A stretch of DNA of 64,000 nucleotides from Janthinobacterium sp. 1_2014MBL_MicDiv (GTDB taxonomy: Bacteria; Pseudomonadota; Gammaproteobacteria; Burkholderiales; Burkholderiaceae_D). The notes beneath the pieces are model-generated. The model saw only the letters and a list, made by a program, of their open reading frames with translations, ran no database searches and had not been told where the DNA came from. The DNA lies in contig NZ_CP011319.1 of the NCBI RefSeq assembly GCF_001865675.1, forward strand, positions 5,952,001 to 6,016,000. Reading direction: 5' to 3'. Positions 8,782 through 16,649 of the stretch are shown in pieces. Both the position numbers and the translations under genes were made by a program. Numbering within the stretch: position 1 is the stretch's first letter; the number at the start of each line of letters is the position of its first letter.

Positions 8782-8846
8782 CATGTAGCAATGAAAACGC
8801 CCTGCGGCGGGTGGCGGCAGGGCGTGGGCGGTTTGCAGTGTGGCGC

Positions 8847-9929
8847 TTACTCGGCGGAAAAGCGGTACACGGTTTCCGTCCGGTATTCCTCGCCCGGGCG
8901 CAGGATGGTGCTGGGGAAATGCGCCTGGTTCGGCGAGTCCGGGAAATGCTGGGTTTCCAGGCACAGCGCGCTGCGGTAGCTGATGGCGCGCAGCTTGCCG
9001 TACTGGCTGCTGTCGAGGAAATTGCCCGAATAGAACTGGATGCCCGGTTCCTGCGTGTACACCTGCATCACCCGGCCCGAAGCAGGGTCGCGCACGGTGG
9101 CGGCCAGGTTCAGCAGTTGGCCTGCCTTTTGATTGAGCACAAAGTTATGGTCAAAGCCGCGGCCGATGCGGATCTGCTCGTGCGGCAGATCGATATTGTT
9201 GCCAATGACCACAGGCTGGCGCAGGTCGAACGGCGTGCAGGCCACGTCCGCCAGCTCGCCCGTGGGAATCGAACCCGCATCCACGGGCAGGTAGCGCTCC
9301 GCGTTGATCGTCACTTCGTGGCCGAGGATATGCCCCTGCCCCGCCAGGTTGAAATAGCTGTGGTTGGTCAAGTTGACGGGCGTGGCCTGGTCCGTCACGG
9401 CGTGGTAGCGCAGGCTCAGCGCGTTGTCGTTGTCCAGTTCGTACACGACGGTGACGTCGAGCCGGCCCGGGTAGCCGTCCTCGCCATCCGGGCTGCTGCG
9501 GGTGAACGTGACGCCCACCGCATCGTCCTTCGTGAATGGCACGGCCTGCCACATGACCTGGTGCAAGCCCTGATTTCCGCCATGCAAGTGATTGGGCGCA
9601 TTGTTGACAGCCAGCTGGAAGTCGCGGCCGTCGAGGTGGAAGCGCCCCTCGGCGATGCGGTTGCCGAAGCGCCCGATGACGGCGCCCAGGAAGGCGCTGT
9701 TGTGCAGATACGGTTCGATGCGCTCGAAACCGAGCACCACGTCGGCAAAGGTGCCGTTGCGGTCCGGCACGTGGATTTCGCTGATGATGGCGCCAAAGTC
9801 GAGCACCTTGACTTGCATGCCCTGGCGGTTCGTCAGGGTCAAGACGCTAACGTGCTGGCCATCGGGCAAGACGCCGAACGGCGCCTCGGTGACGGTGGCG
9901 GACGCGGAAACAGGTGCGACAGAGGTCAT
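8847..9929 (-). CDS. Aldose 1-epimerase (galactose mutarotase family)
   Basis: This 360-residue mutarotase interconverts the anomers of free aldoses. Family motifs are visible: FGAIISEI, GRFGNRIAEG, NHLHGG, the catalytic histidine in NLTNHSYFNL and the catalytic glutamate in TQEPGIQFYSGN near the C-terminus. The start chosen is an ATG with GGAAGAG upstream, 17 nt after the GH43 stop; the frame is open further upstream only as an overlap with GH43. It has no signal peptide, so it acts in the cytoplasm. There it would supply the anomer used by the arabinose dehydrogenase. Confidence 0.9.
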   Translation of the reverse strand: MTSVAPVSASATVTEAPFGVLPDGQHVSVLTLTNRQGMQVKVLDFGAIISEIHVPDRNGTFADVVLGFERIEPYLHNSAFLGAVIGRFGNRIAEGRFHLDGRDFQLAVNNAPNHLHGGNQGLHQVMWQAVPFTKDDAVGVTFTRSSPDGEDGYPGRLDVTVVYELDNDNALSLRYHAVTDQATPVNLTNHSYFNLAGQGHILGHEVTINAERYLPVDAGSIPTGELADVACTPFDLRQPVVIGNNIDLPHEQIRIGRGFDHNFVLNQKAGQLLNLAATVRDPASGRVMQVYTQEPGIQFYSGNFLDSSQYGKLRAISYRSALCLETQHFPDSPNQAHFPSTILRPGEEYRTETVYRFSAE

Positions 9930-9946
9930 AAGCGCTCTTCCATGAA

Positions 9947-10894
9947 TTACAGGGTCGATGAACGGCCAAACACGGGCATGCCCTGCGCATCCCAGCGCAG
10001 CGGTTTGACAAACGTGTGGCGGTCCGGGTTCCACAGGGGATCGCCGACGATTTCCGTGTAGGTGCGGGCATGGTACACCAGCAACACGCCGTCGCCATCG
10101 TCGGCCGTCGTAAAGCTGTTGTGGCCGGGGCCGTAGATGCCGTGCTCGTAGCAGGTGGCAAACACGGGCTCGGGCGACTTGGTCCACGAGAACGGATCGA
10201 GCAAGTTTGCCGTGTCATCGGCCCACAGCAAGCCCATCGCGTAGTTTTCATCGGTGGCGCTGGCCGAATAGCTGATGAAAATCTTGCCATTGCGCTTCAG
10301 CACGGATGGTCCCTCGTTGACCCAGAAGCCGCGGATTTCCCAGTCGAACTCCGGTTTGCTCAGCATCACGGGCGGCCCGCCCAGCTGCCATGGCGTGGCC
10401 ATCGGCGCGATGTACAGGTTGGAATTGCCCTCGATGGCGACATCTTTCTGCGCCCACAGGTAGTACAGCTGGCCATCGTGTTCGAACGTGGTGGCGTCGA
10501 GGCAAAAGGTGTCGATACCCGTGTCGATCTGGCCCATGAATTCCCACTCGCCCTCGAGCGGGTTGGCGCTGGTATTGCGGATCGCATACATGCGGTGCTG
10601 GAACAGTTTATGTTTGATTTCGCGGCTCGGCGCGGCGGCGAAATACACATACCAGGCGCCTTGGTTGAAGTGCAATTCGGGTGCCCACACCAGTTCGCTG
10701 TACGGCCCCGTCTGCGGCTTGTGCCACACGTCCACCGTTGGCGCATCGGCCAGGCCGGCGATGCTGTCGGCACGGCGCAGTTCGATGCGGTCGTACTGCG
10801 GCACGGAGGCCGTAAAGTAATAATAGCCGTCGCTGTGGCGGTAGATATGCGGGTCGGCACGTTGTTCGATCAGCGGTTTCAGTACTTCAACCAT
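9947..10894 (-). CDS. Cytoplasmic GH43 alpha-L-arabinofuranosidase-like glycosidase
   Basis: This 315-residue GH43 enzyme has no signal peptide, unlike the exported GH43 of this locus. The catalytic acids are D15 (RADPHIYRH), an aspartate in CLDATTF and a glutamate in VNEGPSVL. Motifs such as WAPELHF and GPGHNSF fit the GH43 branch that contains exo-1,5-alpha-L-arabinofuranosidases. With the symporter gene just upstream, it should split imported arabino-oligosaccharides in the cytoplasm. An ATG with GGAG five bases before it was chosen; a GTG two codons earlier is less likely. It is followed closely by the mutarotase gene. Confidence 0.85.
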   Translation of the reverse strand: MVEVLKPLIEQRADPHIYRHSDGYYYFTASVPQYDRIELRRADSIAGLADAPTVDVWHKPQTGPYSELVWAPELHFNQGAWYVYFAAAPSREIKHKLFQHRMYAIRNTSANPLEGEWEFMGQIDTGIDTFCLDATTFEHDGQLYYLWAQKDVAIEGNSNLYIAPMATPWQLGGPPVMLSKPEFDWEIRGFWVNEGPSVLKRNGKIFISYSASATDENYAMGLLWADDTANLLDPFSWTKSPEPVFATCYEHGIYGPGHNSFTTADDGDGVLLVYHARTYTEIVGDPLWNPDRHTFVKPLRWDAQGMPVFGRSSTL

Positions 10895-10939
10895 AAGCAC
10901 TCCAAATCATTTCATTAGATAAAATTAGTTTGCCTTACA

Positions 10940-11057
10940 ACACCTGAGAAAGCCGTAGCGAGCGGAAGGGAGAGGTGGCTAAGAAGCGCAACCGTACTCT
11001 AGTACGGTGAGCATCGCAGGCCGCCGATACCGACGCGCAGTAGGTTAGCTCAGGTGT
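10940..11057 (-). repeat. Family A palindromic 3' element, copy A1 (after GPH symporter gene)
   Basis: A 118-base element starting 2 bases after the symporter stop codon. The outer arms ACACCTGAG and CTCAGGTGT pair perfectly. The centre holds the hairpin ACCGTAC-tcta-GTACGGT flanked by the conserved AAGAAGCGCA and GAGCATCGCAGG. Copies A2 (36107-36212) and A3 (63392-63489) share the flanks but differ in both stems with pairing kept. It fills most of the gap between the symporter and the GH43 gene. Confidence 0.85.
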
Positions 11058-11059
11058 CC

Positions 11060-12412
11060 TCATGCGGCGACGTAGCCACGCTTGTGCATTTCCACCTTGA
11101 CGCCCGTGTAGTAGCTGTCACTGATGCGGTACTTGAACATCAGCAAGCCCATCAGCAAATGGAAGAAGCCGGGGATGATCGACAGCATCAGGGCGATGCC
11201 GTTCAGGGCGAATTGCGTTTGCTCATGGTTGGGCTGGTAGTCGAAATACGACAGCAGCATGCCGACCAAAAAGCCGGCCACGGCCATGCCCGCCTTCTGG
11301 CAGACGGAAATGCCGCCGAAGGCGAAGCCGGAGACGCGCTTGCCCGTCTTCACTTGACCGTAGTCGATGGTTTCCGCGATGGCCGACCAGAACACGGGCG
11401 CATGCAAGTCGACCACAAAGGACAGCAGGAAATACAGGGCGAAGGCCAGCACGGTGTCGCTGGGCTTGACGAAGAAATAGATGGCTAGGCTGATCAGTGC
11501 CACGCCGATCTGTGTGTAGCGGAACAGTTTTACCTTGCAATAGAACTTGGTGATCCACGTCGAGGCGATCATGGCGAGGATGGCCGCCACCACGCCCGTG
11601 GTCAAGAAGGCGGCCACGGTTTCCGTGTCGCCGCCCAGATAGTATTTCGCGTAATAGATGGCGACGGAGCCGCGCACCACGTAGCCGACCGTGCCCGTAA
11701 CGCATACGCCGCACAGCACCAGCCACTGGTCGTTTTTCAGCAGCACCTGCAATTGTTCCAGCAATGATTGTTTTTCCACCACGTGCACGACGCGCTCGGT
11801 GGTGGTGAAATAGCAGAACAGGAACAGGGCCACGCCCATGACGGCCATCACGGCCATGGCAGCCTGGTAACCGACGGCCGGGTTGCCGCCGCCCCAGCGC
11901 TGCGACAGGATCGGCACGACGATGGTCACCATGAAGGCGCCGATCTTGGCGAAGAACAGGCGGTAGCCATTGGCCGACAGCCGTTCGTGCGGGTCGCTGG
12001 TCAGGCCGCTGATCAGGGAAATATACGGGATGCCGACGCCGGCCGTCATGATGGTCATCAAGATATAGGTCGAATATGCCCACACCAGCTTGGCGTCATA
12101 GCCCCATTCCGGCGTCGTGAAAACAAAGAAGACGCTGACGCCGAACGGAATGGCCAGCCACAGCAGATATGGGCGGTAGCGGCCCGAGGCAAAGCTGTAG
12201 CGGTCCGTGATCTGCCCCATGACCAGGTCGGCGATGGCGCCCACCACCTTCACGGCCACGAACAGCAGGGCCAGGTCCGTGGTTTTCAAGCCATAGATAT
12301 CGGTATAGAAAAAGGTGATGATCAGCATCATCGACGAGATGACGACATTGAGCGCCATGTCGCCGGCGCCGAAACCGACCTTTTCAACGGTGGATAATTT
12401 TTGCGTCTCCAT
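11060..12412 (-). CDS. GPH-family sugar:cation symporter (MFS)
   Basis: This 450-residue inner-membrane protein has about 12 hydrophobic segments. Its GPH (glycoside-pentoside-hexuronide:cation symporter) features are the N-terminal GFGAGDMALN, the loop after helix 2 ending MGQITDRY and RYRPYLLW, and the later IAETIDYGQVKTGKR. The family takes up pentosides and glycosides with H+ or Na+. Its place between the TonB receptor and a cytoplasmic arabinofuranosidase points to arabinose or arabino-oligosaccharides as substrate, which is inference. It is 181 bases downstream of the receptor stop, with palindromic elements on both sides of the gene. Confidence 0.9.
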   Translation of the reverse strand: METQKLSTVEKVGFGAGDMALNVVISSMMLIITFFYTDIYGLKTTDLALLFVAVKVVGAIADLVMGQITDRYSFASGRYRPYLLWLAIPFGVSVFFVFTTPEWGYDAKLVWAYSTYILMTIMTAGVGIPYISLISGLTSDPHERLSANGYRLFFAKIGAFMVTIVVPILSQRWGGGNPAVGYQAAMAVMAVMGVALFLFCYFTTTERVVHVVEKQSLLEQLQVLLKNDQWLVLCGVCVTGTVGYVVRGSVAIYYAKYYLGGDTETVAAFLTTGVVAAILAMIASTWITKFYCKVKLFRYTQIGVALISLAIYFFVKPSDTVLAFALYFLLSFVVDLHAPVFWSAIAETIDYGQVKTGKRVSGFAFGGISVCQKAGMAVAGFLVGMLLSYFDYQPNHEQTQFALNGIALMLSIIPGFFHLLMGLLMFKYRISDSYYTGVKVEMHKRGYVAA

Positions 12413-12532
12413 GCTTTCCGTCCATTCTTTTTATGATGAATCGTGCCTGATTGCCCAACTGACAGGGGCGTTGCCGGCCGAAACCATGGCAACGCCCTTG
12501 GATACTGCTTTCACGCATGTATAACGTTCAGG

Positions 12533-12595
12533 GCAAGGCGCGTTGCCGAAGACTGTACGAGGAGTACGGCCAGGCAACGCAGCCATGGACGTTTT
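12533..12595 (-). repeat. Family B palindromic 3' element, copy B2 (after TonB receptor gene)
   Basis: The outer arm CGTTTT overlaps the TAA stop of the receptor gene. AACGTTCAGGGC pairs with GCCATGGACGTT apart from one mismatch and one wobble. The inner stem GCGTTGCC/GGCAACGC replaces GCAGCGTC/GACGCTGC of copy B1, with pairing kept. The loop again carries GAAGAC, GTAC, a short spacer and GTACGGC. No U-tract follows. Confidence 0.8.
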
Positions 12596-15281
12596 ACATT
12601 TTCCAGCGCAGCGAAAGACCTACCGTGCGGTCATAACGGCGCGTATCGCGCGCATACACGCCCGGCTGGTTCCAGTAATCCTTGAACTTGGTATCGAGCA
12701 AGTTATTCCCGTCCAGGGTCACCGTGAACTGGTCGTTGATCTTGTACGACAGCGAGCCGTCGAGCTGGGCCGTCGGCGCCACCTTCAGATCCAGGCCGGG
12801 GCCGCCCTGGTTATAGCTGTCGATGAATTTCGAGCGCCAGTTGTAGGCCAGGCGGCCCGACCAGGCATCCTTTTCATACAGCAGCACCAGGTTGTACGCA
12901 TAGCGCGACACGCCCGTGATGGCATGGCTGCCCGTCTCGTCATCGGTGCTGCCGCTCATGTACGTGCCGTTCGCCTGCAAGCCCAGGCCGCTCAAGATGC
13001 CGGGCAAGCCGTCATAAAACTGCTGGTAGCCGATTTCCAGGCCCTGCAGCTTGCCGGCCGCCGTGTTGTACGGGCGGTCCACGTCATACGTCTTGCCGCC
13101 GATGCTTTCGCTGGTGATGCGCTGCTGGATATAGCCGTCGAACTTGTGGTGGAATACGGTGGCGTTCACGGAGCCGGCCGGCGCAAAATACCATTCCAGT
13201 GCGGCATCGAAATTGTCGCCCGTTACCGGTTTCAAGTTCGGATTGCCGCCGGCACCCGTCGCCTTCACGGTTTCCGTCGAGTTGACGAGGGCCACGCCAG
13301 GATTGAGCTGGGCGAAGCCGGGACGGCTGATGGTGCGGCCCGCCGCGAAACGGCCGATCAGGTCGGAGCGCAGCTTGATCTTCAGGGCCACGCTCGGCAG
13401 CACGTCGGTGCTGGCCGTGTCGCTGACGACAGGCGTGTACACGCCATCCTCGGACGTGTTGCCCTGCAGGCTTTGCTCGGTGCGCACGACGCGCACGCCG
13501 ACGGTGCCGTCGACGGGATAGGCGCCGAGCTTGAAGGCGATCTTCGCCTTGGTATAGATGGAATACGTCTTTTCCGTATCCTTGAAGAAGGAGCCTGGAT
13601 CGAGGGCGCGCGCCGCGCCGCTGCCCGTAATGGCTTCGCGCACGGTGCCCGTGTGATTGAGCAGGAAACTGGCGCACGGCGTATACCATTGTGTCAGGCC
13701 ATAGTTGGGGCCGCCGCTGGACATCGGTTCCGACAGGCAATTCAACCCGGGAATCGACGTCACGCTCTGGCGGCTGAACGGGAACGCGGCGCCGGACACG
13801 TCCGGTGCTTCCGCATTGCCCTCGAAACTCTTGATCGATTGCGCTTCGCGTTTCACGCCGCGCAGGCCGACGCTGATTTCCTTGAAGAAGCCGCCAGCGC
13901 CTGGCGTGTACGCGAGGTCGGCGCGCAAGTCGTTCGAACTGCCCTCATCCTGTCCGTAGCGGTCGAAAAAGCCCTTCAGATAGTAGTTCGACGGGTCTTT
14001 CAAGTCGATGCCGGTGTAATCGACGTGCAGGGTGCCGTTCAGATTCGTATTGATGGTGGCGTTCGGCACCTGCGCGATGGCGTCGAGGATGGGGTTGCGC
14101 CATTTGAACGTGCTTTTGGTGCTGGCCACTTCCGACGTGAAACGCCACTCCGGATTGATTTCCCACAAGCCGCCCACGGCGAACTGCTGCGTTTTCGATT
14201 CGTTCTTGTTCGCCTGCGTCGACATGATGGTATTGACGTTGGTGGACGTGAGCGTTTGCAGCTGGTCGGTGCCGGGAATCTTGGTGGCGGACACGGGCGT
14301 GCCCCACCATGGCAGGCCGACGAAGTAATCGGATTCCGCGTCGAGCAGGAAGCGCGTGGCCATGCCTTCCGCGTACAGTTCGACATCGGCATTCGGACGC
14401 CATTGCAGGACGGCATTGGCCGTGGTGCGACGGCGGTCGCCCTTGATCGGCAACAAACCGACCTGGTCCGGCGCCGTCAGGCCAGGCAAGAGGAAACTTT
14501 TATCCACGGGCGCCGTGTTGAAGGCGCGCTCTTCGTGGTAACGGTGCTGCTGCTGCGACAAGCCCAGCAGCGCGCCCACGTCGCCGATGCCCGTCTTCCA
14601 GCGGTTAGCCACCATGCCGCTGACGTTCGGGTCCGTGGCTTTCGATTTGTCGCTGTAGACGGCGCGCGTATTCACGCTGGCGGTGAAGTCCTTGAAATCG
14701 AACGGACGGTTGGTGCGTACGTCGATGATGCCGGCCACGCCGCCCTCGACCTGGTCCGCGCCCTGCGATTTATAGACGTCCACGCGCTGCAGCATGGTGG
14801 CGGGAATGTCGGCCAGGTTGACATAGCGGCCCGTGGTGGTGAACAGTTCGCGGCCGTTGAGCAGGGTCGTGACATCGCGCAAGCCGCGGATCATGACGGC
14901 GCTCGCTTCGCCCGAATCGCGGCGGATCTGGATGCCGGAAATGCGCGCCAGCGTCTCGGCCACGTTGTTGTCCGGGAATTTGCCGATGTCGTCGGCGACG
15001 ATGGAATCGATGACCTGGTCCGAGCGCATCTTGATCTGCTGCGAATTCTGCGCCGAGCGGCGCACGCCGCTGACGGTCACCACGGCCACTTCAGCTTCCG
15101 CTGCCGGCACGGCCGCAGCTGCCACCTCGGCCGCCGGCGCCGGCGCGGGCGCCACAGTCGCCTGCGCCCATACCGAGGCCGAGCTCAGCAGGCCGATACC
15201 GGCCAGAGCCGCAACGGCTGCCTTCAAGGTGCATGGACGAGGGGACGTGGCCGCGAGCGGGCCGGTGGCGTTGCGCATCAT
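12594..15281 (-). CDS. TonB-dependent outer-membrane receptor of the arabinan locus
   Basis: This 895-residue protein has a signal peptide ending near VWAQA, an Ala/Pro/Glu-rich linker, a plug domain at about residues 80-200 (DNNVAETLARISGIQI, VMIRGLRDV, GGVAGIIDVRTNRPF) and a 22-strand barrel after it. The plug resembles the sugar-specific TonB receptors of xanthomonads and caulobacters rather than siderophore receptors. It should bring arabinan fragments across the outer membrane using TonB energy. Two adjacent ATG codons follow GGAG; the first was used. It ends in RWKM rather than the usual terminal phenylalanine. The operator-promoter module lies upstream and a family B hairpin overlaps its stop, so it may be expressed more than the genes after it. 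Confidence 0.9.
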   Translation of the reverse strand: MMRNATGPLAATSPRPCTLKAAVAALAGIGLLSSASVWAQATVAPAPAPAAEVAAAAVPAAEAEVAVVTVSGVRRSAQNSQQIKMRSDQVIDSIVADDIGKFPDNNVAETLARISGIQIRRDSGEASAVMIRGLRDVTTLLNGRELFTTTGRYVNLADIPATMLQRVDVYKSQGADQVEGGVAGIIDVRTNRPFDFKDFTASVNTRAVYSDKSKATDPNVSGMVANRWKTGIGDVGALLGLSQQQHRYHEERAFNTAPVDKSFLLPGLTAPDQVGLLPIKGDRRRTTANAVLQWRPNADVELYAEGMATRFLLDAESDYFVGLPWWGTPVSATKIPGTDQLQTLTSTNVNTIMSTQANKNESKTQQFAVGGLWEINPEWRFTSEVASTKSTFKWRNPILDAIAQVPNATINTNLNGTLHVDYTGIDLKDPSNYYLKGFFDRYGQDEGSSNDLRADLAYTPGAGGFFKEISVGLRGVKREAQSIKSFEGNAEAPDVSGAAFPFSRQSVTSIPGLNCLSEPMSSGGPNYGLTQWYTPCASFLLNHTGTVREAITGSGAARALDPGSFFKDTEKTYSIYTKAKIAFKLGAYPVDGTVGVRVVRTEQSLQGNTSEDGVYTPVVSDTASTDVLPSVALKIKLRSDLIGRFAAGRTISRPGFAQLNPGVALVNSTETVKATGAGGNPNLKPVTGDNFDAALEWYFAPAGSVNATVFHHKFDGYIQQRITSESIGGKTYDVDRPYNTAAGKLQGLEIGYQQFYDGLPGILSGLGLQANGTYMSGSTDDETGSHAITGVSRYAYNLVLLYEKDAWSGRLAYNWRSKFIDSYNQGGPGLDLKVAPTAQLDGSLSYKINDQFTVTLDGNNLLDTKFKDYWNQPGVYARDTRRYDRTVGLSLRWKM

Positions 15282-15346
15282 GAATCTCCAGATATTGTAT
15301 TGATATTTTTTCTGCTGCTTGCATGTCGTTCGCATGCTCGGCGTTT

Positions 15347-15375
15347 ATCTTAGGGGCTGGACGATAATCTCTCCA
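15347..15375 (-). promoter_or_regulatory. Predicted sigma70-like promoter of the TonB receptor group
   Basis: On the minus strand, -35 TGGAGA (15375-15370) and -10 TAAGAT (15352-15347) are 17 bases apart. The predicted start near 15340 gives a leader of about 59 bases. The arrangement matches the dehydratase promoter base for base in spacing. Confidence 0.6.
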
Positions 15376-15394
15376 ATCAATTTTTCCACTGTTT

Positions 15395-15414
15395 CGATAT
15401 CAATTTCGATATCG
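15395..15414 (-). promoter_or_regulatory. Operator palindrome CGATATC-N6-GATATCG (TonB receptor group)
   Basis: The half-sites CGATATC (15395-15401) and GATATCG (15408-15414) flank a 6-base spacer AATTTC. Nine bases away is CCAATCAATTTTT (15373-15385), identical to the block at the dehydratase promoter. The centre is about 64 bases before the predicted transcription start. Confidence 0.8.
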
Positions 15415-15590
15415 GCTGGCAGCGCCGTGGCGAGGTTGCAAACGGACAACGGCAGGGGCGTCGCGGGCATTTTTCCGGAAGAATCTGCACAAAAAATCGG
15501 CAGCGCTGGCGTGCAGCATGAAAAGGGGAACAGGATTAAGCTCGTGGCCTGGCATCGGCCATCGTTGCCACCACCTGCACAGGAGTCCGC

Positions 15591-16268
15591 ATGAACGTTT
15601 TAATGGTATTGACCTCGCATGACCAGCTCGGCGACACGGGCCACAAGACCGGCTTCTGGCTGGAGGAATTTGCCGCGCCGTATTACGTGCTGAAGGACGC
15701 GGGCGCGCGCCTCACCCTCGCCTCGCCAAAGGGCGGCCAGCCGCCGCTGGACCCGAAGAGCGATGCGCCCGAATCGCAGACGGCGGCCACGGCCCGCTTC
15801 AAGGCCGACCCGGCAGCCCAGGCCGCGCTCGCTTCTACCGTGGCGCTATCCACGGTCAAGGCGGCCGACTACGACGCCGTGTTTTACCCGGGCGGCCACG
15901 GCCCCCTGTGGGACTTGGCCGAAGACCAGGACTCGATTGCCCTCATCGAAGCCCTGCACGCAGCCGGCAAGCCCGTGGCCGCCGTCTGCCACGCCCCCGG
16001 CGTCCTGCGCCACGTCAAAGGCAGCGACGGCCAGCCATTGGTGAAAGACAAGCAGGTGACGGGGTTCACGAATACGGAAGAAGACGCCGTGGGCTTGACG
16101 AAAGTCGTGCCGTTCCTGGTGGAAGACATGCTCAGGGAAAATGGCGGCATGTACTCGAAAGGCGCGGACTGGGCGCCGTATGTGCTGACGGATGGCATCT
16201 TGATCACGGGGCAGAATCCGGCCTCGTCGGAGGCGGCGGCGCAGGCCTTGCTGAAATTGCTGAAGTAA
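15591..16268 (+). CDS. DJ-1/PfpI-family protein (Hsp31-like class I amidotransferase fold)
   Basis: This 225-residue cytoplasmic protein has the DJ-1/PfpI fold. The nucleophile C133 sits in AAVCHAPGVL, with H134 after it and the partner glutamate near residue 25 (GFWLEEFAAP). YPGGHGPLWDL is the usual oxyanion region. The long N-terminal insertion and these motifs resemble Hsp31-type proteins, characterised as cofactor-free glyoxalases, deglycases or chaperones. The true substrate cannot be told. The ATG has AGGAG upstream. It is transcribed away from the arabinose locus and appears to be a single-gene unit. A second, exported DJ-1-like protein is encoded at 54812-55645. Confidence 0.85.
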   Translation: MNVLMVLTSHDQLGDTGHKTGFWLEEFAAPYYVLKDAGARLTLASPKGGQPPLDPKSDAPESQTAATARFKADPAAQAALASTVALSTVKAADYDAVFYPGGHGPLWDLAEDQDSIALIEALHAAGKPVAAVCHAPGVLRHVKGSDGQPLVKDKQVTGFTNTEEDAVGLTKVVPFLVEDMLRENGGMYSKGADWAPYVLTDGILITGQNPASSEAAAQALLKLLK

Positions 16269-16374
16269 GGCTCGTTGCTGAGACGGGTGGCTGCGCAGCG
16301 GCAGGCGCAGTCATGTCGTCGCGCGTTGCAATGTGCGGCGCGCTGGCAGAAGAACGGCAAGTCTTGATGTGTCT

Positions 16375-16450
16375 TGGTGCGGCTGGCGGGGATCGAACCC
16401 ACGACCCTTGGCTTCGGAGGCCAATACTCTATCCACTGAGCTACAGCCGC
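16375..16450 (-). tRNA. tRNA-Arg (anticodon CCG), CCA encoded
   Basis: The minus strand folds as a full cloverleaf of 76 nt. The acceptor stem is GCGGCTG paired with CAGCCGC. The D-arm has AGCTCAGTGGAT. The anticodon stem TTGGC/GCCAA encloses the loop CTCCGAA, giving anticodon CCG for the arginine codon CGG. The T-arm has GTTCGATCC. The discriminator is A and the 3' CCA is encoded. It lies alone between the DJ-1-like gene and the cytochrome gene, on the opposite strand. Confidence 0.95.
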
Positions 16451-16649
16451 GTAGGGGGAATTTCTGAAGTGATGCGAAGGATACCGTTTTTCTTTACCTA
16501 CGTCTACGGAAACTGTCGTATCGCCGGCAATTGCATGTCACTGCTCAATTTTTGTGCCTATAATTGTGGGTTTCATAAAGGTTTACATCCAGGCATGTAA
16601 AAATGCTACCTTACACGGCCATCAGTTTCAAATCTGGACTAAGGACATC

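Larger units (their letters stand above)
15282..15590. other. Divergent intergenic region between TonB receptor and DJ-1-like gene
   Basis: This 309-base gap holds the receptor promoter module (15347-15414). Its right part (about 15420-15590) runs up to the plus-strand DJ-1-like gene, whose ATG follows ACAGGAG. A small palindrome TTCCGGAA lies near 15474. No RNA gene or additional reading frame is supported. Confidence 0.6.

Noticed and set aside
8743..8964. Small minus-strand frame covering the operator region upstream of the dehydratase
   Set aside because: It overlaps the 3' end of the mutarotase gene in another frame and the operator itself; the product is Pro-rich and has no ribosome site.
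10940..11057. Family A element as an intrinsic terminator
   Set aside because: No T-tract follows any copy; a separate strong terminator follows copy A3, and a separate terminator-like hairpin follows copy A2.
12543..15353. A very long plus-strand open frame opposite the TonB receptor gene
   Set aside because: It is a shadow of the high-GC minus-strand gene: the composition is Arg/Ala/His-rich low-complexity, and it has no recognisable domain. The minus-strand frame has a clear receptor sequence.
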